Source of the DNA: Porphyra umbilicalis
Taxonomy: Eukaryota; Rhodophyta; Bangiophyceae; Bangiales; Bangiaceae
Assembly (NCBI GenBank): GCA_002049455.2
Contig: KV919188.1
Coordinates: forward strand, 1-52,674
Direction: 5' to 3'
DNA: 52,674 nt
Shown: piece after piece, positions 10,035 to 20,090 of the stretch
How the letters are laid out: every line of letters begins with the position of its first letter
How positions within the stretch are numbered: position 1 is the first letter of the stretch
Notes under the pieces: generated by a model
The model's input: only the letters and a program-made list of their open reading frames with translations
Told to the model about the DNA's origin: nothing
Database searches by the model: none
Made by a program: the position numbers and the translations under genes

Positions 10035-11590
10035 TGCACGTTAACACCACATACGCACGCCCGTAGGAGCACCAAGAGGGACACAGCCGAGGACCTGTTT
10101 GACGGGGATACACAGCGAGATCAAGGGCCCAAGGCACAGGACGCCGGCACGATGCGACTGCGGTGTGGCACCTCAAGCATCGACGGAGGCTCACTTCGGT
10201 GTACCTATGGCGAGGGAGGCTCTGATCTGCTGATCGGCACGAGTTGGAGCTGCTCGGCAGATTCCCGGCTCGGACACTCTGCACCGATCCCCCTTTCTGA
10301 CAATAGGAAAGGTACGAAGGACACGTCCTTCAAGGTGGACCACCGGCGGACGGCTTCCGTGCGCTCATTGGCCAGCCATTTCTAGCCCCCCCAGCGACCA
10401 AGGCGCCTATTGGTTTTCCATTTGATCCGGCAGACCATCTGCGGAACAGTCCTCCAGTGATCCTCGTTTGATCTCAAGGATGATCCTCAGTCAAGTCCGA
10501 ACGCCACCGTCGGGACTGTTTCCAGGACGGTCTTGCGTCATAGATCTCGCCCTATCCTATTCTACGTTTGAGATTAGGCCAGGACGGTCCACCGGAAAAC
10601 CCCGGGGAGTTCCTCCACTTGATCTGATGATCACTGGGGGACGATCCCAATTTCGCGTCACGCCGACCTCCAGAATCGATGTGGCTGCGTGAGCAAATCG
10701 GGCCGCAGGCCTATACTGTGAATTCCTCGATTTTGTGGCTAGGATTAAATAAGGACGAGCATCCGTCTCCCTGTGATGCGCCCCACTTTGCAGAGGATGC
10801 CAATTGTGCATCCTACAAAAAAGTGACACCTGCCAACACTTGATATCTTCTTCTCAGCCAATCAGACCGCGATTTCTTGACCTGTTCTTGAGTGTCTACT
10901 TCTCGGAAGCACAATACGTACACACCAGGAATTAGGGGCGCTACTGCACCAACCCAAAAACTGACATGCCTGATTGGGGCTGCAGGTCTTGCTCCAGTCA
11001 AATCTCGAAGGCCAGAGTGCCCGCCTTCCAAGCCCCAAGACAGCACGCGAGAATTCTATCTCTGCGAGGCCGTGGGAGGCTGTGGCCAAGAGGCGCTAAC
11101 GAGGGGCCCTCAAGAGGCCAGGGTTGTCTGCGTTTGGTTTGGGTTACTAAACCTGAACCGAATTCTACCCGGATCACAAAAACGCTGGATGATTCTGGTA
11201 GAATGTAACATGGCACGTTCTGTATTTTATATAATTTCACAATATACGGCCGGGACTGTGCTGCTGTTCTGGGCTTGCCCTTGCACCTTGCGCCAGACAC
11301 CGAGGTCGGCCTCTGCTGCACGCCGGGTGGCTTGCTCATGCGCGAGACGGGCTGCCGCTTTGGCAGACGCTGCGGCCGCATGCACTCTCTTTGACTCTAC
11401 CCTCCCCAACCTCCGTCCGCTCCCGTCCCCACCCGCACCGTTGCCTTCCTCTCCACCACGTTCATCTCCACTACGTACCAGTGGCCCTGTTGTTTTCTTC
11501 CCCGCATTTTGGTCTGTCTCACCCTCGGCCCGACTCAAGTGCGTCTTGTTTGAGCACCGTGGCGGTGCCGCGTGGCCGCCCGCTGCCGCC
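10035..11590. other. Gene-free spacer between the left transposon region and the GC-rich block
   Basis: No convincing coding region was found. Composition is lower in GC than the block to the right, with AT-rich patches around 10,740-10,860 and 11,160-11,250. It contains the imperfect inverted pair at 10,449-10,642. The part from about 11,270 to 11,590 is pyrimidine-rich on the plus strand and leads into a strong initiation context (GCCGCCATGG), so it probably includes the 5' UTR and promoter of the UFL1-like gene. Confidence 0.5.
10449..10642. repeat. Short imperfect inverted repeat pair, MITE-like or a CACTA-type end
   Basis: GTCCTCCAGTGATC at 10,449-10,462 is matched by GATCACTGGGGGAC at 10,629-10,642, whose complement is GTCCCCCAGTGATC: 13 of 14 bases agree. 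The two arms are about 166 bp apart. They could be the ends of a small non-autonomous element. Alternatively, the left arm, read from the right, begins CACTGGAGGAC and could be the right terminus (CACTG...) of the CMC-like element carrying the transposase to the left. No target duplication could be established. Confidence 0.35.
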
Positions 11591-12580
11591 ATGGACGCCT
11601 CAGTCGCTACCCTGCGGGCGGCGCTCGAAGCTGCTCAAGCCCCCCCCCTGCCCCCCCTGCCTCCCCTGCCCCCCCTGTCCCCTCATCCCAGGCGGGCGCG
11701 GGTCCCACTGACCCCCCCCTCCCTTCACCGGGGACCGCCCCCGCATCTCCACAGCGACCGCCCTGTCCCTCCTCGCGCACCTGACCACCACCAGGCGCCT
11801 CCCCCGGCGAACGGCCACCATTGCTCGCAACGCGCTCTACACGCTCGACGGCCTCGCGGCCGCCGTGGCGGCGGCGGCCACTGCCGCCCGCCGGGCGGGC
11901 GTGGCGGACCTCGCGGCGGCCGTCGGCGTTGACGCAGGCGCGGTTGCGGCAGCGGTGCCCGCCGCGCTCGCAGCGTCGCGGGTAACCGTCCTCCCCGGCC
12001 GCGGGGGAGACTTGTTGTCCGCCGCTGCCATAGCCGACGCGGTCGCCGACGCGGCTACGGCCGTCGACGGCGCCGCCGACGGCGAGGCGACTGTCGCGTC
12101 GCTCGCCGCCGCCGCCAATGTGCCCGCCGCCGCCCTCGACGACGCGCCCACCGCGGCGCTGGCGGCGGGCGGGGGGCGCCTCGGCGGCGCGGGAGGCATC
12201 TACCGCTTCGCCGGCGGCGGCTTGACGAGCGGCGCCCGGGCGGGGCGGCAAGCCGCCACCGCCCGCGGCGCCCTGCGCGGCGTTGCCACACCGACGGGTC
12301 TGCGCGCGGTGGCGGCTGCCGCGCGTGTGCCGCCGCGGGCGGTAACAGCCGCCGCGGCGGCGGCGGCGGAGCAGGGGGAGGGACGCCTTGGGGGGGGGGG
12401 GTGTCGGTGCCAATCGCGTGGACGGCGGCACGCGTGGCGGCCGCCGCCGCGCCGTACGCGGCGGCGGGGTATGTGGCGTTGGCAGAGCTGCCAGAGGGGG
12501 GGGGGGGGGGTGCCGCCGTGGGCGTTGGGGGGGGACTTGTGCGAGGTGTACGCGTGACAGCGACGAGAAAATCCAAATTC
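11591..12580 (+). pseudogene. UFL1-like (E3 UFM1-protein ligase) N-terminal half, frame-broken
   Basis: The start at 11,591 has a textbook context (GCCGCCATGG) and gives MDASVATLRAALEAAQ. A frame change in the C-rich stretch 11,640-11,740 is needed to reach TALSLLAHL and ALYTLDGLAAAVAAAA. A long open stretch (11,865-12,390) follows, with winged-helix-like pieces in the order known for UFL1: GEATVASLAAAANVPAAALD, GGIYRFAGGGLTSGARAGRQ, ARGALRGVATPTGLRAVAAA. A second frame change at the G11 run near 12,391 leads to VPIAWTAARVAAAAAPYAAA followed by GYVALAEL, matching the position of the VPxxY...W...GY segment. UFL1 transfers UFM1 to ER-bound ribosomes and other targets. Only about 300 residues are present; the family is near 790. 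The sequence falls into lower-GC DNA at about 12,560. Ala substitution is extreme. Frame breaks lie in homopolymers, so part of the damage may be sequencing error; the missing 3' half is not explained by that. Confidence 0.5.
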
Positions 12581-14886
12581 GGTGGAGCCTCAGGATCCTT
12601 ACGTTCAATAAGTCCGTTTACGTTTGGTTTGGCTCAAAAGTTGAATTATTCCCTGGACTTTAGTACAGGGTACTATACACACCCGCACGTTGAAAAATAA
12701 GTTGCCTTTTCCAGTGCACGTTGCGGGAGTACTTGACCAAAACCGTCCCGGGCGGGCCTTTTTGCGTCTTACGTTGTCCGGCGACGTCCCCAGTTTGTCT
12801 CTTGACCATGGAAAGAAGCGCACAGGTCCGCCCGACCATCGTACGAGTTTTCTCGAGGTGGCGACGTCTTCATCGTCCGTACGGTCCGCGGGAGTAGATC
12901 GTCGTTAAAAAGGTACTTGAGGGCAGGTGCGGTGTTTGCGGGGTCGTGAGGGCGGGTTGACGGTGGCGGATGTGGGCACGCTCGCGTAAATTTTTGGGAC
13001 TTGCCGAAAAGGTGGCTTCAGAGGCCTGAGAGAGCGCTTTCCTTTCAAACGTTCGAATGGGGGGGTTGAGCGGTCGCGCATCGCGTGGCTGCTCGAGCGG
13101 TTGCGGCCGTTCCCGTTGCCCGTGGTCGACTGGATCGGGGAGGTGGCGGCCCCCGACGGAGCATGGGCGTTGCAGGGTGTAGGGGCTGGAGGAAGAGCTG
13201 CGTGTCTTTTGTGGGTACGTTGATGATTGGGAGCCGGTCGGGGTGGGAGTGTGCTCGGTGGTGGGGGGTGGGGGCGGTGTGGGACGGGAGGCGGCGGGGA
13301 TGGCGACGTGTTGGGCGCTGCGCCGGTGACGCCGCCACACCCTCTGAGCGAGACGGCGACGGTGGGCGGCGGGGGCCAGGCACCGGCGGCGGTGTGGGGG
13401 CGCTGTGGTTGTGGTCGACGTGGACCGCATGTCATCGGTCGTGAAACGCGGAGAGGGGGGAGTGAGGGCGAGTGTGGCCGGGGGCGGCGACGACGGAGAC
13501 GTGTCGGCCGCCGCGGCGGCGACGCCATACCCGCCGAGCGAGGCGGCGGCGGCCAGGGCGGCGGGTCAAGTGGAGACTACCAGCTCCGCACGTCATCCGC
13601 CATGCACGGCGGCGCTGGAGGTGGGGGGGGGAGTGCGGCCGGAGGCGGCGGCGGCGGCGACGTGTCGGCCGCCGCGCTGGTGACGCCGCCACCCGCCGAG
13701 CGAGGCGGCGGCGGCCGAGGCGGCGAGACGACCAGCTTGTGGTGGGCCATGCCGCCCGTCCATTCTTTTCGCGGCCGCCCAGCCGCGCGCCGTGTCCTAC
13801 GCGCGGTACACCCGCGTGTGGTGGGTGGGAACGGCGGCCACCGCCGCTGCAGGCGTTGCCGCCGCACCTGCCGCCGACGCGGCGGTGGGCGGTGGACGAC
13901 CACGCGTGGGACGCGCACCCGCATGCAGGGGCGACCGGCGGCCGCGGTGGTGGCAGCGGTGGCGGCGGCGGCGGTGGCGGTGGCGGTTGAGGCCCCATCA
14001 GTGGCGGCGCGTGGGCGTCGTCCGCCTGCCGCCACGCGCAGCTGCCGCAGTCGGATGCGCGACCGCCGCTGCCGTAGAGGCTACTCGGCCACCCCCGCGG
14101 CGGCAGCGGCGTCGCTGCCGCCGCCGCCCGTCGCGTGGCGGCCGTCGGAGCGGTCACGCAGGATCGCCGCGGCGGCGCTGGCTTCGGCCTCCCCCCTCAA
14201 TGGCGTGGGGTCCCGCCGGGATTGGGGCACGTCCGACCCTGCCCCCCGCCGCTGCTGGTCCTCGCCCCCACCAGCGGGTGCCCCCCGTCGACGCTGCGCG
14301 TTTGAGCGCGTGGGGGTGGCCTGTGGCGGCCGCCCCGATGGTCGCCGGTGTCGCAGCGTCGCCCCCCCCCCGCCCCTCGTGGCAGCAGCGGCGGGTACGC
14401 GGCGGCCGGCCTGTCAGCCGATGGGGCAGGGGCCCCGGTCGGGCGCACCCCGAGCCGCCCCCCGCACTGAGGCGCGCAGCGTGTGAGCGCCGGAGCCGCG
14501 GTAGCGGCGCGTCGCCGCCGCCGCGCACGCGCGGACGCGCCGCCGACGGCGGCTCAGTCGGGGCGCGGCGGCGCGGCGGGCGTCGGCGCCGAGCGGCACG
14601 TCGCTGCGGGGGATGCGAGGCTTACTGCTTGCACCACGTGAGTGGGAACGAGTGAAGACGGGATGGGGGGGGAGTCGACACCCGCCGCGGTCGCCCCGCT
14701 GGTCCGCCGTCCCACGAACGTGGTCACCGCGGCGGAAATGGTGTCAGGGTGATTGTACGGGGCTCCCATGGTGGCCGCCCTTTGGTGTGGGTGAGAATGG
14801 GGTGGAAAAAATACATGGAGGCTCTGTTGGTGTGGCGAGACAGTGGCGAGGTGTAGGTAGCCTTGTGTCTGAGCGGCGTTGCCCAC
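12581..14886. other. No recognisable gene; AT-richer strip, then GC-rich imperfect repeats
   Basis: 12,560-12,905 is markedly lower in GC than its surroundings and has no long frame. From 12,906 the DNA is very GC-rich with many overlapping open frames and no recognisable domain. Around 13,316, 13,501 and 13,663 the same block recurs (a plus-strand frame reads DVSAAALVTPPPAERGGGG), giving roughly three imperfect copies 160-185 bp apart. On the minus strand, 14,769 down to 14,554 encodes a natural-looking 71-residue segment beginning MGAPYNHPDTISAAVTTFVG; it might be a first exon of an unknown gene, but nothing convincing follows. Confidence 0.4.
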
Positions 14887-15816
14887 TTGTCAGAGCACAT
14901 CCTCAAGAGATGCTCGTGACTCTCTGGTCTATCTTTCGTCGTGTGAAAATGGTTTTGTCGTTTCGCAAGTCCAGGGTGTTTTCGCGAACGCGCTTTCAGT
15001 ACCTGATTCATTGAACCATCCGATGGTTCACCAAACCAACGCAACCCTGAAAGAGGAGGCCCTGCCGCTTGCCTTGCTGGCCCCTCAAACCCCCTATCCT
15101 GGACAGCCTCGAGGCCGCGAAGCTGTCGCCAACGAGGGCCCCCACTGGACCCCGCCAGCGAGGCACACGCAGGGAAGGCTTCTGTGCTGGCGTCGCCGAC
15201 GACGCTGCCCAGCAGAGGGGGGGCTCTCCAGCGCCTCTGCGCGCAGGCCCAACAGCTGTCATTTCATGCCGACACCACGACGGTCGGTCGGGCCCGGTCG
15301 CGGCGTCCAACACAGCGCACTCCCCTGCTTCATCGCTGTTCACGCCGGTCATCGCTGTCGCGCCCATACCCAGCGCGGCCATCTCATCCACAGCGCGTCA
15401 TCCTTGGCTGGCCTGCCCACGCGTGCCCTTGTCGGGTCGAGGCGCGGCTTCCCCGCGCGGAGGGTGCTGGCACTGGTGCAGACCAGGCTGGTGGAGCGCG
15501 GGGCGCTACCGAGCCTGCCCATCGAGTACGCGGGTGTGGCTGTTGTTTCCTGTCGGTCAATTGTTCTCCTGCTTTGTTTGGTTCCCCTTTGGACGCGTGG
15601 TGGCGCTTTGGCCGATCAGGGCGTCGGCTCATTGCCTCGCTTGGTGCGTGCGTTGTTGAGTGGGTGTACCTCGTTGGACCTCGGTGTGTTGGCGCCCAGC
15701 CACCCTGTTTCCCTGCCCCGCGTGCGTGCTGCTGTGTGCACAGCTGTCCACATTGGTGTTTGCTCCAACAGCGAGGCGACGTGGTCGCTGTGGTATCCGA
15801 CTGCCGGGTTGCGACG
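14887..15816. other. Spacer upstream of the bZIP gene
   Basis: The bZIP frame is open upstream to 15,184, but that part is not protein-like and precedes a good ATG at 15,817, so it is read here as 5' UTR and promoter. A 127-residue minus-strand frame (15,391-15,008) is open, but I recognise no family. Confidence 0.4.
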
Positions 15817-16249
15817 ATGAGCACCGTCGGCCGACGCACGCCGGCGTTGGAGCTCCCAACCGACTTGCCTGGCCAGCAACCACCGCGACCATCTGCGGAC
15901 ACTGGCGGGGAAGGGGACGCTGGGGGAGCCGCCGTCGCTTCCGCCGCCGGTGACGGCACTCGTACCGGCGCGGCGGGGTGCATGGATGGTGCTGCAACGG
16001 GCCCGTCTCCTGTCGGGAAGAAGATCGTGACGCCCAAGCTGGACCTGCCGTCCAACACCTCGGCGCCGGCGACTCGTGACGGTGCCACCCTCCCCGAGGG
16101 CCACCTGCACCACCCGACGGCGCCCATGACCACCGGCCCGTACAACCTCTACCAGTACTCTCCATTGGCGGTCGGCAGCGGCGTTGGCTCGCTCAACACC
16201 CCTTTTGGTAGCGGTGGCGGCGTCGCTCCCTTCATGATGAGCATGGGCA

Positions 16250-16299
<50 letters not shown>

Positions 16300-17952
16300 A
16301 GCTTCGCTCCGGGCCTGATGAGTATCTCCCCTGGGCCGCTGCGTGACTTCCAACCTCTTGCGTCACCACTGCTGACCCCAGCGCCCTTTGCGCAGTCGCC
16401 GCGGATGTGGACCGGGCCCGCGGGGATGGCGCGCACGTCGCCGCTTCCCGGTGCGTCGTTCATGGGCAACGTGCTGACGCCCCGTGCGCCCGTGACGCTC
16501 GACTCTTTTGCAGAGCCGACCAAGCCGCCGCTAGCGCTGGGAGTGCGCGGTGCGTCTGGCTCGGCTTCGGGAGCCGCGTTTGACCAACTGCAGGCGCAGC
16601 ACCAGCAGCCGCCGCAGTCGTTGCTGACGTCGCAGGCGCCGCAGGGCAGTGCCATTGCCTCGACAGCGCGAGCCACGCCGGCCCAGTCGGCGCCGCAGCC
16701 GACGCACTCTCTGCCGCCGCACTTGCAGCACCAGGCCGGGGGCGCACTGCAAACGTCGCTGCTGCCCCTTCCGTCAATGCGGCCGACCGAGGCGGGTGCA
16801 CCGTCTCTCGGCGGCCATGCCGGGCGACGCATGTCGACCGGCGGGGCGCTCGGAGAGGCCGACCCGTCGCGAGGCATGTTGGCCATGAACTCTTTTGCGT
16901 CGCCGGCCGACGTGCCCGTGGCGCCGCTGGCGCCTGGGAACATGATCCCGCCGGTGGGCCTCCGGGGCGGACTGCATCCCATGTACGTGCCGCCATACGG
17001 GCAGCCGGCACAGCATGACGCTGACGGGGTTGCGGCGGCGGCGGCAGCGGCAGCTGCGGCGGCGGCCGCCGCCGCCGCAGTCACTGGGGCGCCCCCGCCT
17101 GGGGCGGCGGCGGGCGGGCCTGTCTTTGACCGTCGGCAGCGGCCACCGCTGCAGGCGGCGCTGCAGGACGATAGCGTCCACAAGGCCGCCATCCGGGCTC
17201 GTGCGCCCGGCGGCGGGTTGCCTCCTGTGGCGGGCCCGCCCGCCGGTCGCGGCCGCGGCGCCCCTGCCGCGTCCGCATCGGCAGCGGGTGGGTCTGCGGC
17301 GGGCGCGAGCGCCGGCGTCGGCGGCTCGGCGGTCAAATCGTCTGGCAGCGGCGCCGTGGCGGGCGGCGACGGGGACGGCGGGAGTCGCTCCTCTTCGGGC
17401 GAAGATGCAGACATGCTGCGCAAGGAGCACCCGCCGAGCTCGGGCCCCCCCTCGTCGGCGTTGGAGCGCGCGCGGGAGCGCGCGCGGCGGCTCGCCAATG
17501 ACTTTTCCAAGGACCGCAAGCGCAAAAAGCAGGCGGAAAACGACGCGGCGATTGCGTCGTCCAAGCGGGCGCGCATGGCGGCCGAGGTGTCGGGCTCGGA
17601 GATATCCCTCCAGCAGCTGTCAGAGCAGCGGTACAAGCGGCGGCTGCAGCTCAACCGGCAGTCGGCGGCGGTGTCGCGCGTGTACCGCCGCCAGTACACG
17701 GACGAGTTGGAGACGGAGCTCAAGAGCGTCGAGCAGCAGGAGAAGAAGGCGACCGACGAGATTTCGACGCTGCGCGCGGAGAATGAGCGCCTCCGTTTGC
17801 GCCTGACCGAGCTGTCGGGGGGGGCGGGGCTCGCCTCCCTCGGCGCGGGCGTCGGCGGCGGCGGCGGCGGGGGGGCGGCCGACCACGCTGCCGCCGCCGC
17901 CGCCGCGTCTGGCGGGATGCCGGTCAAGTGGCAGCCGTCGACCTTGCCTTGA
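15817..17952 (+). CDS. bZIP transcription factor
   Basis: This is a nuclear DNA-binding protein of 711 residues that should dimerise through a leucine zipper. The C-terminal bZIP is clear. The basic region RYKRRLQLNRQSAAVSRVYR has the diagnostic N-x2-S-A-x2-S-R spacing (Asn about residue 613, Arg about 621). It is followed by DELETELKSVEQQEKKATDE and ISTLRAENERLRLRLTEL, with hydrophobic residues at heptad positions, to about residue 667. A nuclear-localisation-like KDRKRKK lies just before it (about residues 567-575). The first 560 residues are low-complexity Pro/Gly/Ala/Gln-rich, typical of an activation region. They include a Met-Gly-Gly repeat (about 138-162) and a run of some 17 alanines (about 405-421). 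The frame is open upstream to 15,184, but the ATG at 15,817 is the first that opens protein-like sequence (MSTVGRRTPALELPTDLP). This is the only large gene in the GC-rich block without frame breaks. No subfamily can be assigned. Confidence 0.88.
16236..16299 (+). repeat. 9-bp repeat (ATGGGCGGC) inside the bZIP gene
   Basis: GGCATGGGC-type units are repeated about six times in frame, encoding a Met-Gly-Gly tract. The number of units is likely to vary between alleles. Confidence 0.85.
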
Positions 17953-18925
17953 ACGGCGGCACCGCGTGCACAGGTGCTTTGGCGTGTGTCTCAATGTTTT
18001 TTTGCTTTGTCATTGCTGCCGTTGTTGTCTAGCTATGATTACTCTCCTTTACTGCTCCTTTCTCCCCCCCTTTACTGCTCCTTTCTCCTCCCCTTTACTG
18101 CTTTCTCCTCCCTTGGTGTGTGGCGTACACCCACGTTTGACTGCTTCCACACGAAATGAACTGTTTTTTTTTTTTATCGCTTGTCGTGGCCCCGTCGCCG
18201 ACGCGCTTGCGGGGCGCCCGCAGCGCACAGCCGCAGTCTGCTTACGCGCGTCGTCCCACGACGCATTGTGTCGTGGGCGCCCGTGCCGTCGCACCCCGCC
18301 ACGCGAGGGTGCAGCCGCCACCGCGCCGTGGGGGGCCCCCTGCGCCCGCCTCGGTCGCGCCGGCCCAGACGCCCACGCCCCCCACGGGCCAACCGCGCGG
18401 GCGCGCCGACCGCCCGCGGCGCGCTGCGGTGCGCGCGCACGGCGCGCAGGCGGCGCGACGGTCCGGGGCGCAGCCGCCGCGGGGGCGCGACGCCCGCGTC
18501 GCGCGGCGCGGCGTGCACGCGGGTGGCACGCCCGACAGAGCCCGGCGCCGAGCACACCGCCGTCGCCAAAAGAACAAAAAAACAAGTACACGGCCGGGCC
18601 GCCCGCCGACCACGCCCGCGCGCCCCGGCCGCCGCTGTACACGCCCACCCACGCGGTCGGCGACCGCGCGCCGCTCCCCACCCCAACACATCTACACGGG
18701 GCGCCGCCCACACGGTCGCCGACCGCGCGCCGCCCCACGGCCACACCTCTACACGGGGCCAGCGGCGGCCGCCCGTCCCCCCCCCCCCCCCAAGAGCGGC
18801 CAGACGACAAGAAAGAAGGCAACAGCAGAGGCCAGTGGGAAGAGAAACCAGTCACGCGCGCTGACCGCCAGCCCGCCACGGGCGACCGCCCCACCCCCCC
18901 CACCCCCCACCCCCCAGACGCCCCC
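17953..18925. other. Convergent spacer between the bZIP and SDR genes
   Basis: 17,953-18,180 is T-rich on the plus strand (including T10 near 18,167) and is probably the bZIP 3' UTR. It has a short tandem of 'ctcccctttactgctcctttct'-like words, about 16-22 bp, near 18,045-18,115. The remainder to 18,925 is GC-rich with overlapping open frames but no recognisable domain. Confidence 0.45.
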
Positions 18926-20090
18926 TCAACGCCGCCGCGCGGCCTCGGTTTGGAGCCCCGGCCGCACGCCCAACCCCATACTCGCGTCCAACACCGCCCC
19001 ATGCAGCAGCCGCCCCGCCGGCGTGGTCGCCACCCACACGACCGCGGCGGCCACGTCGGCGGGTTGGATGAGGACGCCCTTGGGCATGCCGCCAACAAAG
19101 GCCGCCCGCTCGTCCGCGCCCATCGGGCCGAGCGTCGACGCGCGGAACATGTCCGTCTCGGTCGCGCCGGGCGCGACGCACACCACGTCCACGCCCGTGT
19201 GCGCGTGCGCGGCGGCCAAGTGTTTGGAGAGGTACGTGAGGGCGGCTTTGGACATGAGGTCCGCGGGCGTGTATTCGGGGAAGACGGCGGCGGAGGAGCC
19301 GCCGACCGAGCCGATAAAGATGAGGGCCGCGCGGCCGGGGTGGGCGCCGGCCGCCCGCGCGGCGGCGGGGGGGGCCGGGGCGACGGCGCCGTCGCCGCCG
19401 CCGCCGCCGCCGACGGCGCCGCCGCCGCCACCCCCGGCCGCCGCGTCGGCCGACGGCGGCGCCGCGCCGGCGGCAAGCAGCGGCATGAGCGCTTGCGTCA
19501 CCCACAGCGGCCCGAGCGCATTGACGCGCATCAACGCCGTGTCGCGGTCGACTTGCGCCGCGACGGCCGCGAGGTGCTCCGCGAGCGCGTCCGCGCTCGT
19601 GGCCGCCAACGGCCCCGCCGCGTCTGCGTCCGCGTCGGCCACCACCGACAGCGGCGGCGGCGACGGTGGCGGCGGCGGCGACACGCCGAGGCAGCCGTCG
19701 CCCTCTGCCGCCAACACCTCGGCGGTGATGACGCGGCCTGGGACCCCTCCCCCCCCCCCCCCTTCCCCCCCCACCCCCCCCCCCGCCCGCGGCGTAGCCC
19801 GCCACCGTCCCACTCCCCAGCGCCGCGTTGTTGACGAGGGCGTGGACCCCCCCCGGCCCCGCCCAGGCGCCAACGGCGCCCGCAAACGCCGCCACCGACG
19901 GCCAGTCGCCCTGGTCCAACCACGCCGCCGACACGGCGGCGGGGTGCGCGCGCACGAGCGCCGCCGCGCCGGCGGCGTTGGACAAGTAGGTGAGGAGCAC
20001 CCGGTGGCCGGCGGCGGCAAAGGCCGACACGGCGGCGGCGCCAATGCCCGAGCTGCCCCCCGTGACGACGACATTGAGGGCAAAGGGCAT
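18926..20090 (-). CDS. Short-chain dehydrogenase/reductase (SDR), frame-broken at a C/G homopolymer
   Basis: This is an NAD(P)(H)-dependent oxidoreductase with a Rossmann fold. From the ATG at 20,090 the frame gives MPFALNVVVTGGSSGIGAAA, the TGxxxGIG cofactor motif, and then VHALVNNAALGSG, the NNAG-like motif. The frame is lost in a run of G/C homopolymers (about 19,740-19,790). The neighbouring frame resumes with VITAEVLAAEGDG, MRVNALGPLWVTQALMPLLA, IFIGSVGGSS (catalytic Ser strand), PADLMSKAALTYLSKHLA and VCVAPGATETDMF, ending in a TGA at 18,926. The catalytic Lys is present in MSKAAL, but the residue four before it, normally Tyr, is Asp; a Tyr sits four residues further upstream (EYTPADLMSK). 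Either this is a divergent subfamily or an inactive enzyme. An inserted Gly/Ala-rich loop precedes the IFIGS strand. A GTGGG...CCCAG path could also be a 40-bp intron. An N-terminal extension from the ATG at 20,466 is possible. Confidence 0.78.

Noticed and set aside
18049..19834. Long plus-strand and minus-strand frames overlapping the SDR and bZIP 3' regions
   Set aside because: They are Arg/Pro-rich shadows of GC-rich DNA with no domain; the SDR motifs are on the minus strand in other frames.
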